Source: Tetracentron sinense
Taxonomy: Eukaryota > Streptophyta > Magnoliopsida > Trochodendrales > Trochodendraceae
Direction of reading: 5' to 3'
DNA length: 64,000 bases
Assembly (NCBI GenBank): GCA_015143295.1
Contig: CM026552.1
Location: 60,878,944 to 60,942,943 of the forward strand
The position numbers and the translations under genes are program-made. Position 1 is the first letter of the stretch. Each line of letters starts with the position of its first letter. This document shows, piece after piece, positions 18,225-29,140 of this stretch. The notes under the pieces are model-generated. The model had not been told where the DNA came from. It worked only from the letters and a program-made list of their open reading frames with translations, and did no database searches.

Positions 18225-21200
18225 TCGCTTTATTAGTGAACGAGTGTCTCGTTCGAGTGTTGATAGACACAGGATCTACTCACTCTTTTGTCTCTCCAAG
18301 TTTTGCAAAGGGCTTTTCGACTGAGGCTACTCCGTTGGAGCGGGAGTTGACCATTGCAACTCCACTCGGCAAGTCAGTTGATACGGACAAGATATTCAGG
18401 GATAGTGTGGTTCAAGTGGGGGAGAATGAACTGTTAGCCGATCTCATCGTCCTAGATTTTCAAGACTTGGATTTTGATGTCATCTTAGGGATGGATTGGT
18501 TGTCAAACCATCACGGGCATGTTGCGTGTTTTGAGAAGATGGTGAATTTCAAGCCGGAAGGGGGTAAGCCTTTTCACTTCCGAGGATTAAGAGAGAGGGA
18601 CATTGCTCGCCTCGCGACCTTGAGTGTAGCAAACCTAGAAGCACAAAACTCCTCGGCCATTCCGGTCGTGAGTGATTTCTTGGACGTGTTTCCGGAGGAA
18701 CTTCCCGGGTTACCTCCGAATCGGGAGATTGAGTTCGCTATAGAGCTTACTCCGGGCACCGCTCCGATTTCAAGGGCACCGTATAGAATGGCCCCTATAG
18801 AGCTGGAAGAATTGAAGAAACAGATTGAGGAGTTACAACAACTTGGTTTCATCCAACCAAGTGTCTCACCGTGGGGAGCTCCGGTTCTCTTTGTAAAGAA
18901 GAAAGACGGGTCGATGAGAATGTGTATAGACTACCGTCAGTTGAACAAGGTAACTATCAAGAATCGTTATCCCTTGCCAAGGATCGACGACTTGTTCGAC
19001 CAACTGAAGGGAGCGAGATTCTTCTCCAAAATTGATCTTAGATCGGGGTATCATCAATTAAGGATCAAGGCGGAAGACGTTCCGAAGACGGCTTTCAGGA
19101 CTCGGTATGGGCATTACGAGTTCCTTGTCATGCCTTTTGGGCTGACGAATGCACCGGCGGCATTCATGGATTTGATGAACCGGGTGTTCCGATCTTACTT
19201 GGATCGATGCGTGATTGTATTCATTGATGACATTTTGGTGTATTCCCAGACACGGGAAGATCACGCACGAGACCTTCGCCTTGCTCTGGAGATGTTGAGA
19301 GAGCATAGGCTATATGCCAAATTGAGTAAGTGCGAGTTCTGGTTAGAGAAGGTCGCATTTCTTGGACACGTGGTATCGGCCGAGGGCATTTCTGTAGATC
19401 CAGCCAAAGTTGAGGCCGTCATGAGTTGGGAGAGGCCCAAGAGCGTCACTGAGATACGTAGTTTCCTCGGATTGGCAGGCTACTACCGGAGATTTGTGGA
19501 GGGATTCTCCAGTTTGGCTGCACCTCTCACCTACTTGACAAGGAAAAATGAAAATTTCAGTTGGAGTGACCGATGTGAAGTAAGTTTCCAAGAGTTGAAG
19601 AAACGCCTCACCACAGCCCCTGTCCTTACGGTGCCATCTGGACCTCTTGGGTATGAGGTGTATAGTGATGCCTCGCATGTTGGACTCGGGTGTGTCCTAA
19701 TGCAACACAAGAAGGTCATTGCCTATGCATCAAGGCAGTTGAAAGAGCATGAAAAGAACTACCCCACTCACGACTTGGAGCTTGCGGCGGTCGTGTTTGC
19801 ACTTAAAATTTGGCGACATTATCTGTACGGGGTGGAGTTCTATGTGTACACGGACCACAAGAGCCTCAAGTATCTCTTTTCCCAAAAAGAGCTAAACTTA
19901 CGACAACGGCGTTGGATTGAGTTCTTAAAGGACTACGAGTGCACTATCCAGTATCACCCGGGAAAAGCAAATGTGGTGGCAGACGCTCTGAGTAGGAAAC
20001 CATCGGGGTTGTTGGCTCACATGTTGGTGCGGGAATGGAGACTGTTAGACGATTTGGCAAATCTAGACATCAGTGTGAACGATTCTGTCCGCAGTCCGGT
20101 TTTGGCAAATGTTACAGTTCGGCCGTACCTTATAGACTTGATCCAGGAGTATCAAGCCACGGACACTGACTTGTTGGCTTTCCGGGATAAGGAAGTAGCC
20201 AAGGGTAGTACAGACTTCTCTCTCACTAGCCGAGGTGCTATTACATTCAAGGGAAGGCTTTGTGTCCCATCCAATGCAGACCTTCGGAGAGAGATTATGG
20301 ACGAAGCTCACGGGTCTAAGTATACAATGCATCCCGGGGGGACAAAGATGTATCGGAACCTCAAGAGTCACTTTTGGTGGCGAAACATGAAGAGGGAGGT
20401 TGCGGAGTATGTGGCACGGTGTTTAGTGTGCCAACAGGTGAAAGCAGAGCATTTGAGACCGGCGGGTCTTTTGCAGTCTCTCCCTATTCCCGAGTGGAAA
20501 TGGGAACATATCTCTATGGACTTCATCGTGGGGTTGCCGAAGACGGTTAGGAAGACCGATGCTATATGGGTAGTTGTTGATAGACTCACGAAGTCCGCTC
20601 ATTTCTTACCGTACCGGACTACATTCAACTCCAATCAGTTAGCGGAGCTATACATCAAGGAAATAGTCCGATTGCACGGGGTGCCAGTGAGTATTGTGTC
20701 GGATAGAGACCCAAGATTCACATCCAAGTTTTGGAAAAGTTTTCAAGGTGCAATGGGCTCCCGGTTAGACTTTAGCACAGCTTTCCACCCACAGACCGAC
20801 GGGCAAACCGAGAGGGTGAATCAGGTTATTGAAGATATGCTCCGAGCATGTATGCTAGACTTCAAGGGAAGTTGGGAAGATCACCTACCTTTGGTGGAAT
20901 TCGCTTACAACAATAGTTATCAAGAAAGCATACAAATGGCGCCTTTCGAGGCTTTGTACGGAAGGAGTTGTAGATCCCCGTTGTATTGGGATGAAGTGGG
21001 AGAAAGAAAGATTTTGGGCCCCGAGTTAATTGAACAAACCGCGGATAGGGTCAAGCTTATCCGGGAGAGGTTAAAGACGGCACAAGATAGACAGAAAAGC
21101 TATGCCGACAACCGAAGGAGGGATCTTGAATTCCGAGTCGGTGATTTTGTATTTGTAAGGATTTCACCAACCAAGGGTGTTATGCGATTCGGGAAGAGAG

Positions 21201-21556
21201 GCAAGCTTAGCCCGAGATATGTGGGTCCGTTCGAGATCATTACTCGAGTCGGTGAAGTTGCTTACCGTGTTGCTTTACCCGCTCACATGGCGGCGGTCCA
21301 TAATGTATTCCATGTCTCTATACTCCGGAAGTACATCCCGGATCCTTCTCATGTCATCGAGCTTGATCCGATAGAGATCCGAGAGGACCTCACTTTAGTT
21401 GAGAAGCCGTTTCATATTTTGGATAGGAGAGATCAAGTGCTTCGCAACAAGACTATTCCGCTAGTCCTCGTGCAATGGCAACATCATGCACGAGAAGAAG
21501 CCACGTGGGAGCGTGAAGCCGAAGTCAAAGCAAAGTATCCCGAGTTGTTTGAATAG
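18225..21556 (+). CDS. T1 pol: PR-RT-RNase H-INT-chromodomain
   Basis: Uninterrupted frame of about 1,110 codons. There is no ATG near its start (the codon at 18236 is GTG, Val), so it needs fusion to gag. Domains (numbered from 18236): protease with [10 protein letters not shown] (about 9-18); reverse transcriptase (about 185-400) with FIDDILVYS as the catalytic YxDD-type box (about 327-335) and [11 protein letters not shown]; RNase H (about 430-560) with [23 protein letters not shown] and TDHKSLKYL; integrase zinc finger with [16 protein letters not shown] (about 690-735). The integrase core has Asp in MDFIVGLPK, Asp in VSDRDPRF and Glu in [11 protein letters not shown] (about 760-855). A GPFEII..VNVFHVS-type GPY/F region is followed by a chromodomain-like end ([20 protein letters not shown], about 1070-1090). 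All key residues are present, so the enzyme set appears intact. Confidence 0.95.
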
Positions 21557-21636
21557 ACTTGTGCAAATGGCTTGTAATTTTGTTCTGATTTTGTGCATGT
21601 ATGTATCGTCCAAATTTCGGGGACGAAATTTTTGTA

Positions 21637-21648
21637 AGGGGGGGAGAA
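21637..21648 (+). promoter_or_regulatory. T1 polypurine tract
   Basis: AAGGGGGGGAGA directly precedes the TGTAG start of the 3' LTR. It is the plus-strand primer site. Confidence 0.9.
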
Positions 21649-22981
21649 TGTAGCACCCCAGACTTTTCCATCTTTAAATGAATAGGCATTTCGTAGCTAA
21701 TTGGCCTTCCTCATAGTCTAATTAGTAAATAAGAGAGAAATCGGAAATTCCGAAACGTCAGAAATGTGCGTTTTCGAAAGACGAACCCAACGCAAGTTGA
21801 ATCGTCGAAATCCGACGAGCGAGTCAAAAGATATGGTCAAAACAGTCCAGACATACAGAGCACCGATCGCTCGGTCCAGTCAGCGATCGATCGGTAGCTA
21901 TCGCACGGTCAGAAATTTTGTATGGGGAAATTTTCCAGAGAGTGAGTTTTTGACCGGTCGATCGGTCAGTAACACCGATCGCTCGGTAGGCAACCGATCG
22001 ATCGGTCATAACCACCGATCGCTCAGTCCCCGTGTTTTGCAGAAATTTCAGTAAGGGCTTTTTCGTCTTTTGGGCGTTAAACCCTTACCCATAAGGGTTT
22101 GCTCGACCCTTTGAGGCCTCACTTACAACATTTGAGGGATTTTGAGAGATAGAGAGAGAAGAGGAGAAAGCTCTAACCTAGGGTTTGGTATTGAGGAAGA
22201 AATCAAAAGGGTGGACCATCCTTGGTCGTCCTCAAACTTGGATTTGCTTCAAGTTCAAGGCTCAAGCTCGTGTGGGAGCCACTCTCCAAGCTAGGGCAGC
22301 CATCTCACGTACGTGTTGAAAGGGGTTTCTTCCCCAACTCGAGTCTTCCTCAATCAAGTTTCCCACCAAGGATCAAGCCTTGAGCAAGGTTAGTACACCC
22401 TACTAACTTTCCCTAGCAATAACCTAGGTTTTCTAGTGTAAATGGTGATTCTATATATATTGCTTTTCCTTCCCTATGCATTGTATTATCTCAACAAATA
22501 TAAACAAGATAAGGAAAATGGAATGAATGTGTGGATGGGAGATTGGATGTGGCGATTGGATGCCGAATGTGATGTATGATGTGTGGGTTGTGGATTGGAA
22601 AATGGAGGATGGGCATAGTACAAATAACAAACTTACCATTGTGTGATTGAATGGAAAATATGCATTTAAAAGAAGGAAATAAACTACTAAGGAATAATGT
22701 ATGAAAGTGTTTGACAAAATACCTAAACTATGAATAAATGATCTCAATGAAGAATATAGAAATGGGTTTTATGCATGCGTTCTTATAAATGATAAATTGA
22801 TCAAATGTTATGCAAACTACTTATGTTACCTATGTTCATATCATGAATTGAATTGTAATGTCATATTTTGGTTATTCCCATTATCATGATTGTCACTATG
22901 GACACGTACAGGAGCACGCATGATAGCATGAACCGAGATTTCAAGAGCATGTGCATATAATAAACAACAAGAAAATATTGC

Positions 22982-23335
22982 ATGTCAAGGAGGTTGGTAG
23001 CCCAGGGAGGATTCGGGTGCTAACCTCTGGCTCACAAGATAACCTTTAAAACACCTATTGTCAAGGAGGTTGGTAGCCCAGGGACATTCGGGTACTAGCC
23101 TCTGGCTCACAAGAAAACTAAACAAGAAGTAAAAATCACCTATTGTCAAGGAGGTTGGTAGCCCAGGGACATTCGGGTACTAACCTCTGGCTCACAAGAA
23201 AACCCTGCATTTCATAACAAGGAGGTTGGTAGCCCAGGGAGATTCGGGTGCTAACCTCTGGCTCACAAGTGCATTGCATATCAAGGAGGTTGGCAGCCCA
23301 GGGAGATTCGGGTGCTAGCCTCTAGCTCACAAGTT
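22982..23335 (+). repeat. 55-bp tandem repeats in T1 3' LTR
   Basis: Five units with spacers of variable length. The fourth unit and part of the fifth are missing from the 5' LTR. Confidence 0.9.
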
Positions 23336-23621
23336 ACAAGATGGAGGTTCACAAGATGATGATCATGCATTCATGCATGCACGCATACATGATTTCTACG
23401 AGGCATACCGGGACATGACAGGAGTTTTCAAGCATGAGTTTTATCGGCGTTTTCGCATTCATGTACGCACGTCAGGATGCTTGTATTGTGTCATGCCCTA
23501 TACTGTTTCTTTGCGATGTTTCTATTACTGCTTGTATAATATTACTATTGTGTGTTTTATTATTGTTATGGTCTGCTAGTAGCTTGTACTCGCTGAGTAT
23601 TCCATGCTCAGCCGTACTTTC

Positions 23622-23762
23622 ATGTCGGCAGGTACTGAGGGAGCCCTCGACCCGGAGCCTTGGGTCGAGGAAGAGTATATAGAGGAGAGAGAGCCGACTA
23701 TTCCATTACAGTCTCAGGCGGACCGAGACCTCGATGCGTGGCCATACCTCGACTACTGTTGA
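23622..23762 (+). CDS. LTR micro-ORF (PWVEEEY type), T1 3' LTR
   Basis: Same 46-codon frame as at 16107, with identical predicted peptide. In this position a transcript starting in the 3' LTR would carry it out into flanking sequence. Confidence 0.45.
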   Translation: MSAGTEGALDPEPWVEEEYIEEREPTIPLQSQADRDLDAWPYLDYC

Positions 23763-24047
23763 GGGGAGAGTATGAGAGGGTCTTGTGTATTTTGATATTT
23801 TGATAGGTGGGCTTGTCCACCTTAGACTTAGACATGTCTTGTATTTATGTTAACTTGGAATACTATTTTGGATCATCAGAGGAAATGAAAATTTGTTTAC
23901 GCTTCCGCATATATGATAGCTTCCGCGCTCTGATTATCGTTGTTAGTACTGTATTTTTATCTTGTGCATTACAGGATGGTTTGATAGGTACGCGGTGTGA
24001 CACCTAAAATATCCCTAAACTCCTAGGGGGTATTTCGGGGTGTTACA

Positions 24048-24164
24048 GGTTTAGAGCAGGAGTACACGGCGGAGCCGTGGATTGAGGAAGCTTACATTGA
24101 GGAAGCAGGAGAAGGTGAGCCTTTCGAGGAAGGAGCCAGAGGCTTGGGTGTCTATACCTCTTAG
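24048..24164 (+). pseudogene. LTR micro-ORF body in S2, split by T1
   Basis: The 38-codon frame reads GLEQEYTAEPWIEEAYIEEA, then an acidic Gly/Glu-rich tail, ending at TAG. T1 inserted exactly at the first codons (its target duplication GGTTT is the first codon and a half). Upstream the frame continues as FVLA at 14183-14195, where the other copies have FMSA, so the ATG is absent. Confidence 0.5.
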
Positions 24165-24489
24165 TTTATGCTTTGTTTAGTTGAGAGAGTTTTGTAATAA
24201 ACTTTTTGAGGATGTTGCTCAGTAAACTTTTATAGTTGTATTTTTCATACTTGTTGGTTTATAGTGGGTTGTATATGTTGACCGTAGACTTGTGCAGGTT
24301 GGTTATAGTTTATATATCAGAATTTTATTACTCTCATTTTTGGAGACTCGTGTAGTAAGCCTTGTATGCATGGTTTTTATGCAGGTTTAAGTACTGTGAC
24401 GATTACAAAGTCCTATTTTAGCCTTGTAGGATTTTGGGGTCGTTACACTTGTGAACATCTTTTTCCCATGACCATACCTCTAAATTGAG

Positions 24490-25830
24490 AAGCTCCATAT
24501 TGATTTTGATGATAACAATAATAGAATGAGATTTATGATACTAATGCTTTTATTGATTAGTAAGCCATTCAAGATAAAAATTTTAAAAAAAACATGAAAA
24601 TGACATTATCCATTAAGAAATATATTTACCAAGTCAAGCAAAGCCATTGGATCAAGTTGAGCATATTGAAGATCATGCCCAAAGTCCAATACAGATCATG
24701 AAGCTTAAAGTCAAAATCATTTCAAGATCAAGACTAGAAGAATGAAAACTCTCAAGAAGGTTTAATTGTTTTATTTTAAGAGTCTTAGGATTTATGTATG
24801 AAATCCTCAAAGTTTGGTCGGTTGAATTGCTCAATTACTTAGATTGACCATAGGTGCCTTAAAACCCATTGAATATCAATCTAAGGACCTAAAAAATGAT
24901 AATTAATTATCTTGATTAAGATAAGGTATAAGATCTAGGAAATGATACACATCATATTGGTCTTTTAAAGAAGAGTTTTATGAGAAAAATGAATAGGAAC
25001 CATCAACGGTTACTGTTCATAGCCCTTCACCCGTCAAGGGTTGGAGTTACAGAATGTTCTGTAAACTTTCTTTATGCCTTGAACCGTCAACGGTTACTGT
25101 TCACAACCCTTCAACCGTCGACGGTTGCTTGCGGGTAAAGCCTATAATGGTTCTTTTTGCATTCAATGCAACTCCAACGGCCATAAAACTTCTTGAACTA
25201 TAAAATGGAATGATTTATGAACCAAAATAAGAACTCCAATACTTCCAATCATTCAATCAATTACTCCAAAGCTTAGATTTCAAATTTATTGAGTTATAAC
25301 CTAGAAATCCCAAATCCTAGTTTTTGAGCTATTCAACTCCAATCTTTGGGAGATTTTCTAGAGAGTTTTAAAGTCTTTATCAGCTCATCTAATGAGCATT
25401 TCAAGATTGTAAACCTCTTCTATCAAGAGTGTATTAAAATCAAGACGTCCGTGCAAGTCTTGTCCGAGAAGCTGGATAGCTTTGTAAAGAGAAGAGAGGG
25501 TATTCTCTTGTATTGAAGGTGGTAATCCTCGCCTCAAAAGGGATTGTAACGGTTTGAGCTTCACCCGGGAAGAAGCTTGTGCGATATTGGATTGTGTTGA
25601 AACCTGTGAGCCAGAGAGCTTGAGGTGGGGACATAGGCTGGAATTATCGAACCTCGATAACAATTCTTGGTGTTTGTTTTCCTTATCTCTTATCTCTCTT
25701 TCATCTTTGCATTATTAAATTCTATCTCTTGTTAAATTAGCTTAATCTTAAATTCCACATAAATAAGCGAAGGTATAATTTTAATTTGCCATTAACCCTA
25801 ATCAATCCTCTAGGGTCCATTTACTGGGCA
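24490..25830 (+). repeat. Element D 5' LTR
   Basis: Aligns with 42248-46204 once S5 is removed. It contains AACCGTCAACGGTT and the 16-bp perfect palindrome CAACCGTCGACGGTTG (25112-25127), then TATAAAAT at 25199. It preserves the uninterrupted site CACAACCCTTCAACCG where S5 inserted in the 3' LTR. Confidence 0.85.
25112..25127. promoter_or_regulatory. Palindrome CAACCGTCGACGGTTG in D 5' LTR
   Basis: A perfect 16-bp palindrome about 70 bases upstream of TATAAAAT (25199-25206). Related AACCGTCAACGGTT sequences lie at 25003-25016 (AACCATCAACGGTT variant) and 25082-25095. This resembles the promoter-proximal palindromes of the Ty3 LTRs. Confidence 0.6.
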
Positions 25831-25835
25831 AAAAT

Positions 25836-25848
25836 TGGTATCAGAGCC
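25836..25848 (+). promoter_or_regulatory. Element D primer-binding site
   Basis: TGGTATCAGAGCC lies five bases after the 5' LTR end and is complementary to initiator tRNA-Met. Confidence 0.85.
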
Positions 25849-25927
25849 TAAGTCTCTGTTTTTAAAGATTTAACCATCTTAGAGAAAAGATTTTAATTGG
25901 CAAAAATATATATATTTATATATATAT

Positions 25928-27515
25928 ATGGAAAATACTAATGTAAATACCATAGGAGAAGGTCAATCGACTTCTAGACCTCTTTTGTTTAATGGTGAAA
26001 ACTATAACTATTGGAAAGTAAGAATGATGTATTTCATTCAAGTTTAGACTATAAAGTTTAGCAAATAATTGTAAAAGGTCCTCACATCCCTACAAAAATT
26101 GTCAATGGTATTCAAATACCTAAAGATGAGGATGAGTGGTCGGAAGCCGATGTTAGGCTTGTACAACTTAATGCCAAAGCAATAAGCTATTATATTGTGC
26201 ATTAAGCTCACAAGAGTTCAATAGAATCTCGGCTTGCAATTCTGCAAAGAAAATTTGGGAGAATCTCCAAATTACCTATGAGGGAACCAACCAACTTAAA
26301 GAACAAAAAATTAGCATGTTGGTTCATGAATATGAAATGTTTAAAATGGTAAAAGGTGAACCCATCTCCATTATGTTTTCAAGATTTACTAACATTATTA
26401 ATGAGTTAAAATCTCTTGGTAAGATTTACACTAATGCAGAAAATGTAAGAAAGATTCTCCGATCACTATCAAAGGAATGGGTTCCTAAGGTCACTGTCAT
26501 CCAAGAAGCAAAGGATTTGACAAAGCTACCCATGGATGAGCTTCTCGGATCCTTAATGACCAATGAGACAATCATGAGGAATCAAGAAACCCAAGAAGTA
26601 GAGCTTACACCAAGAAGGGGTCATGCCTTGAAATCTTCCCAATTGAGCTCAAGTGAAGAGGAAAAGTGAAGAAGAAGAGATTGAGAATATGGCAAGAAAA
26701 TTTTAGAAGTTCTTGAAGCATAAGAAAAATCTCAAGAAAAGGGCTTTCAAGAAAGAATTTGTCAAAGAAGTCATCAAGGGGAAAAAGAGCAAAGAAGAAG
26801 ATATCATTTGCTATGAATGTAATAAGCTGGGACATATCAAGCCGAATTGCCCCAAAGTCATGAAGAGTCAAAAATTCAAGAAAGCAATGAAGGCTACAAC
26901 TTGGGATGACTCTAACTCAAGCTCAAGTGATAAGGATGATAGAGCAAACATTTGCCTAATGGCTCATGAAGATAAAGAGGAGGTAAATTCTTCCGATGAT
27001 GAATCTCTTTCCTTTAATGATTTAAGAGAAGCTTATGATGAATTATATTGTGAATTTGAAAATTTAGTTTTTAAAAGTAAAAAAGCTTAAAAAGGAAAAT
27101 CCATCCATTTCAAAACAAAATGAATTTTTCAAAAATGAAAAAATAAGATTTTAAATTAAGAAAATGAGAAATTAAAGGAAAATGAAAATTTAATCTCAAA
27201 CATTGAATGCAATAATTTGAATGCTAAGGTTGATGATTTGTCTTATATTGTAACCAAATCCACTAATGGTAAAAAGATCCTAGATACAATGCTAGGAAAT
27301 TAAAGATGTGTTTTTGGTTAGGCCGGACTAGGTTATAATCTATCAACCAAACAAAAAGATTATCAAATTTTTTTTACCTTTTATACTTCAAAGAATATCT
27401 ATAAATTTGTTGATAATAAGAGGATTAGGCAAGTTTTGGTGCCTAAAGGATTAAACCTTCCCAAGGCTAATGTTGTTGGACCCAAAATGGTTTGGGTACC
27501 AAAGAGTGTTCCTTG
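25928..27515 (+). pseudogene. Element D gag, broken
   Basis: ATG at 25928 opens MENTNVNTIGEGQSTSRP and the copia gag start GENYNYWKVRMMYFIQ. It then breaks by stop and frameshift. The main capsid block is at 26316-26669 (MLVHEYEMFKMVKGEPISI, FTNIINELKSLGK, RKILRSLSKEW). A knuckle CYECNKLGHIKPNC follows at about 26810-26852, then an Asp/Ser-rich segment. The gag-type end is KMVWVPKSVP before TGA at 27513. This resembles SIRE-like copia gag. Pol is absent downstream. Confidence 0.8.
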
Positions 27516-27910
27516 AATGAAATTGGATGTTTGATCATACACTTTGATTACTTGATTATGTATATAATGATTGATACTTATTTATGATGTTTAAGATATG
27601 TGTTGATAATATGTATATGTTTTGATATATTAATTGGTATTGTGAGCTTGTGGTATGGTTTGAAAATGGATGTTTTGATGAAATGCTTTCATGCTTTGAA
27701 ATGAATGATGATATATTGCTTTGAAATGCTTGAACTTGATGTGATGAATATATGTATGTGATACTTTGAAATTGATTGATCACTACACAAATGTTCAACT
27801 GAGTAGTATCGTAAGTCTTTGGTATCCTCACTGGCTATTACAGATCAACTACCTAACAAGCTCAGGAATTAGAATATTCTTTGTTCACTATTGGATGTTA
27901 TTTGTATGTC
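27516..27910. other. Element D internal AT-rich sequence
   Basis: No coding similarity seen. It is rich in TGATATGT-like and ATGCTTTGAAATG repeats (27660-27770). It ends where the truncated LTR of element C begins. The sequence continues at 41837. Confidence 0.5.
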
Positions 27911-29116
27911 TTAATAATTATCTACTAACCAAAATCCCATAAAATAGGGAAGATAAAAGTAGGCGCCACTTTTAGGGTGTCATACCCATGGGCGTGGGCC
28001 CACCTATAAGGTCCATCTTATTTGGGTTTTATGAATATGAGTCAAACCCATATTCCCTTATATTTGGTTGGTCAAATAATTATTATTTTATCTCTTTAAA
28101 TTAGATTAACATTTAATCTAAAATATAGATTACCCTTAATATATTAATATAGACTAAAATTTAATCAATTATTATAGATTAACATTTAATCTATTTGCAC
28201 GAGCTTATATTTCTTTATGAGCACCTCCACAAATTGCTCTGACACATTCTAACTCTGGCTTACCCAGTGATATCCCATTGACCCTTTAATAGGAAAGACA
28301 CCAGAATTACAAGTGACGTGAGATATCCATATTGTAATAATTGAATCCTAGTGAAAGAACATAAACTAATAAGGATCCCACCATATGAAGTAATGCATTC
28401 AAATAATCCTTACATTAACATTATCCCTAATAGGCCTTCGAAATTAAGATACTATCTAACTCATAGCCTATTGTACATCATCCGGGGTTCCAAGACATTT
28501 GATTAAGTCATGAGAAACTATTTCTCATGTTAAAATATTTTGAAAAAAACTTTTATTTAATATAATATACTTTATTAAAAAATATATTTCAAACATATTT
28601 GATTTCAAAATCACCTGCGCAAGCTTTTAGCTTAGTGGACTGCCTTACCCCGAAACTTGGATAATCTCTCATTTTAATGAGTATGGATTTCTTGTTTGAT
28701 ATTCATCATGACTCAAACAGCTTTCTGATTATCCAATTATTACCTTATCATAGTCCCTTAGGTAGAGAGTACTTAGGTTCAATAGTTTGAGATAAAACTA
28801 CATCTCAACCATTGAGAACATCTAAGCATTGTGACAGCCATATAAGTGAAGTGTCCAACTTTACCCATAGCTGTGACTCTAAGAGGTATATTGAACTGGA
28901 AGCTATATCTACCTATGTCAGTCCATAACCAATCACATAGCTTACCAACAATATATCCTAGGGACCTTGTTCAATATCTCATATCATATAGATCATCTCA
29001 TGATCTTGGTCAATTACCCATAATGAATTCACAATAGATAAAGAAGATGTCTTTATTAATCTAATCAATAAAAAATCTTACAATCTAAATGACTTTTTAG
29101 GGCATAATGTCCAACA
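27911..29116 (-). repeat. Element C 3' LTR, truncated
   Basis: The minus-strand start TGTTGGACATTATGCCC is at 29116. It aligns with the right LTR from 41836 down to 40476. It lacks the last 800 bp and an internal segment of about 170 bp that the right LTR has at 41335-41505. Confidence 0.85.
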
Positions 29117-29133
29117 ATCTCTCACTTGCCCTT
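29117..29133 (-). promoter_or_regulatory. Element C polypurine tract
   Basis: Minus-strand AAGGGCAAGTGAGAGAT immediately precedes the LTR start TGTTGG. This is a typical copia PPT. Confidence 0.8.
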
Positions 29134-29140
29134 AAAGTCA

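Larger units (their letters stand above)
14201..24047 (+). mobile_element. T1: near-intact Tekay-type Ty3/gypsy retrotransposon
   Basis: The 9,847-bp element carries LTRs at 14201-16532 and 21649-24047, both TGTAGCACCCC..GTGTTACA. The target duplication is GGTTT at 14196-14200 and 24048-24052. The PBS at 16536 is complementary to initiator tRNA-Met and the PPT is at 21637-21648. Gag and a full pol with chromodomain are present. I count 11 substitutions between the LTRs plus two repeat-array indels (34 and 101 bases), about 0.5 percent divergence, so the insertion is recent. The only coding defect seen is one frameshift in gag. The C-terminal chromodomain, long LTRs and domain order fit the Tekay/Del clade. 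Confidence 0.95.
21649..24047 (+). repeat. T1 3' LTR
   Basis: The 2,399-bp LTR is nearly identical to the 5' LTR. Most differences are single substitutions (for example at 16029 versus 23544 and at 16097 versus 23613). It keeps the palindrome ACCGATCGATCGGT at 21993-22006 and five tandem-repeat units at 22982-23335. Confidence 0.95.
12146..24447 (+). repeat. S2: Ty3/gypsy solo LTR, split by T1
   Basis: Starts TGTAGAGACCCGAATC at 12146 and ends GGGTCGTTACA at 24447. Target duplication CTTGT is at 12141-12145 and 24448-24452. Removing T1 (14201-24047 plus one copy of GGTTT) leaves an LTR of about 2,450 bp, the size of the other LTRs of this group. It contains the conserved AACGCAAGTTGAATC block, a palindrome array, a TATA box and the micro-ORF body. 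No internal region of its own is present. Confidence 0.92.

Noticed and set aside
18236..18238. Start codon of T1 pol at 18236
   Set aside because: The codon is GTG (Val) in the middle of an open frame that begins at the intron acceptor. Eukaryotic translation would not start here, so pol must be fused to gag.
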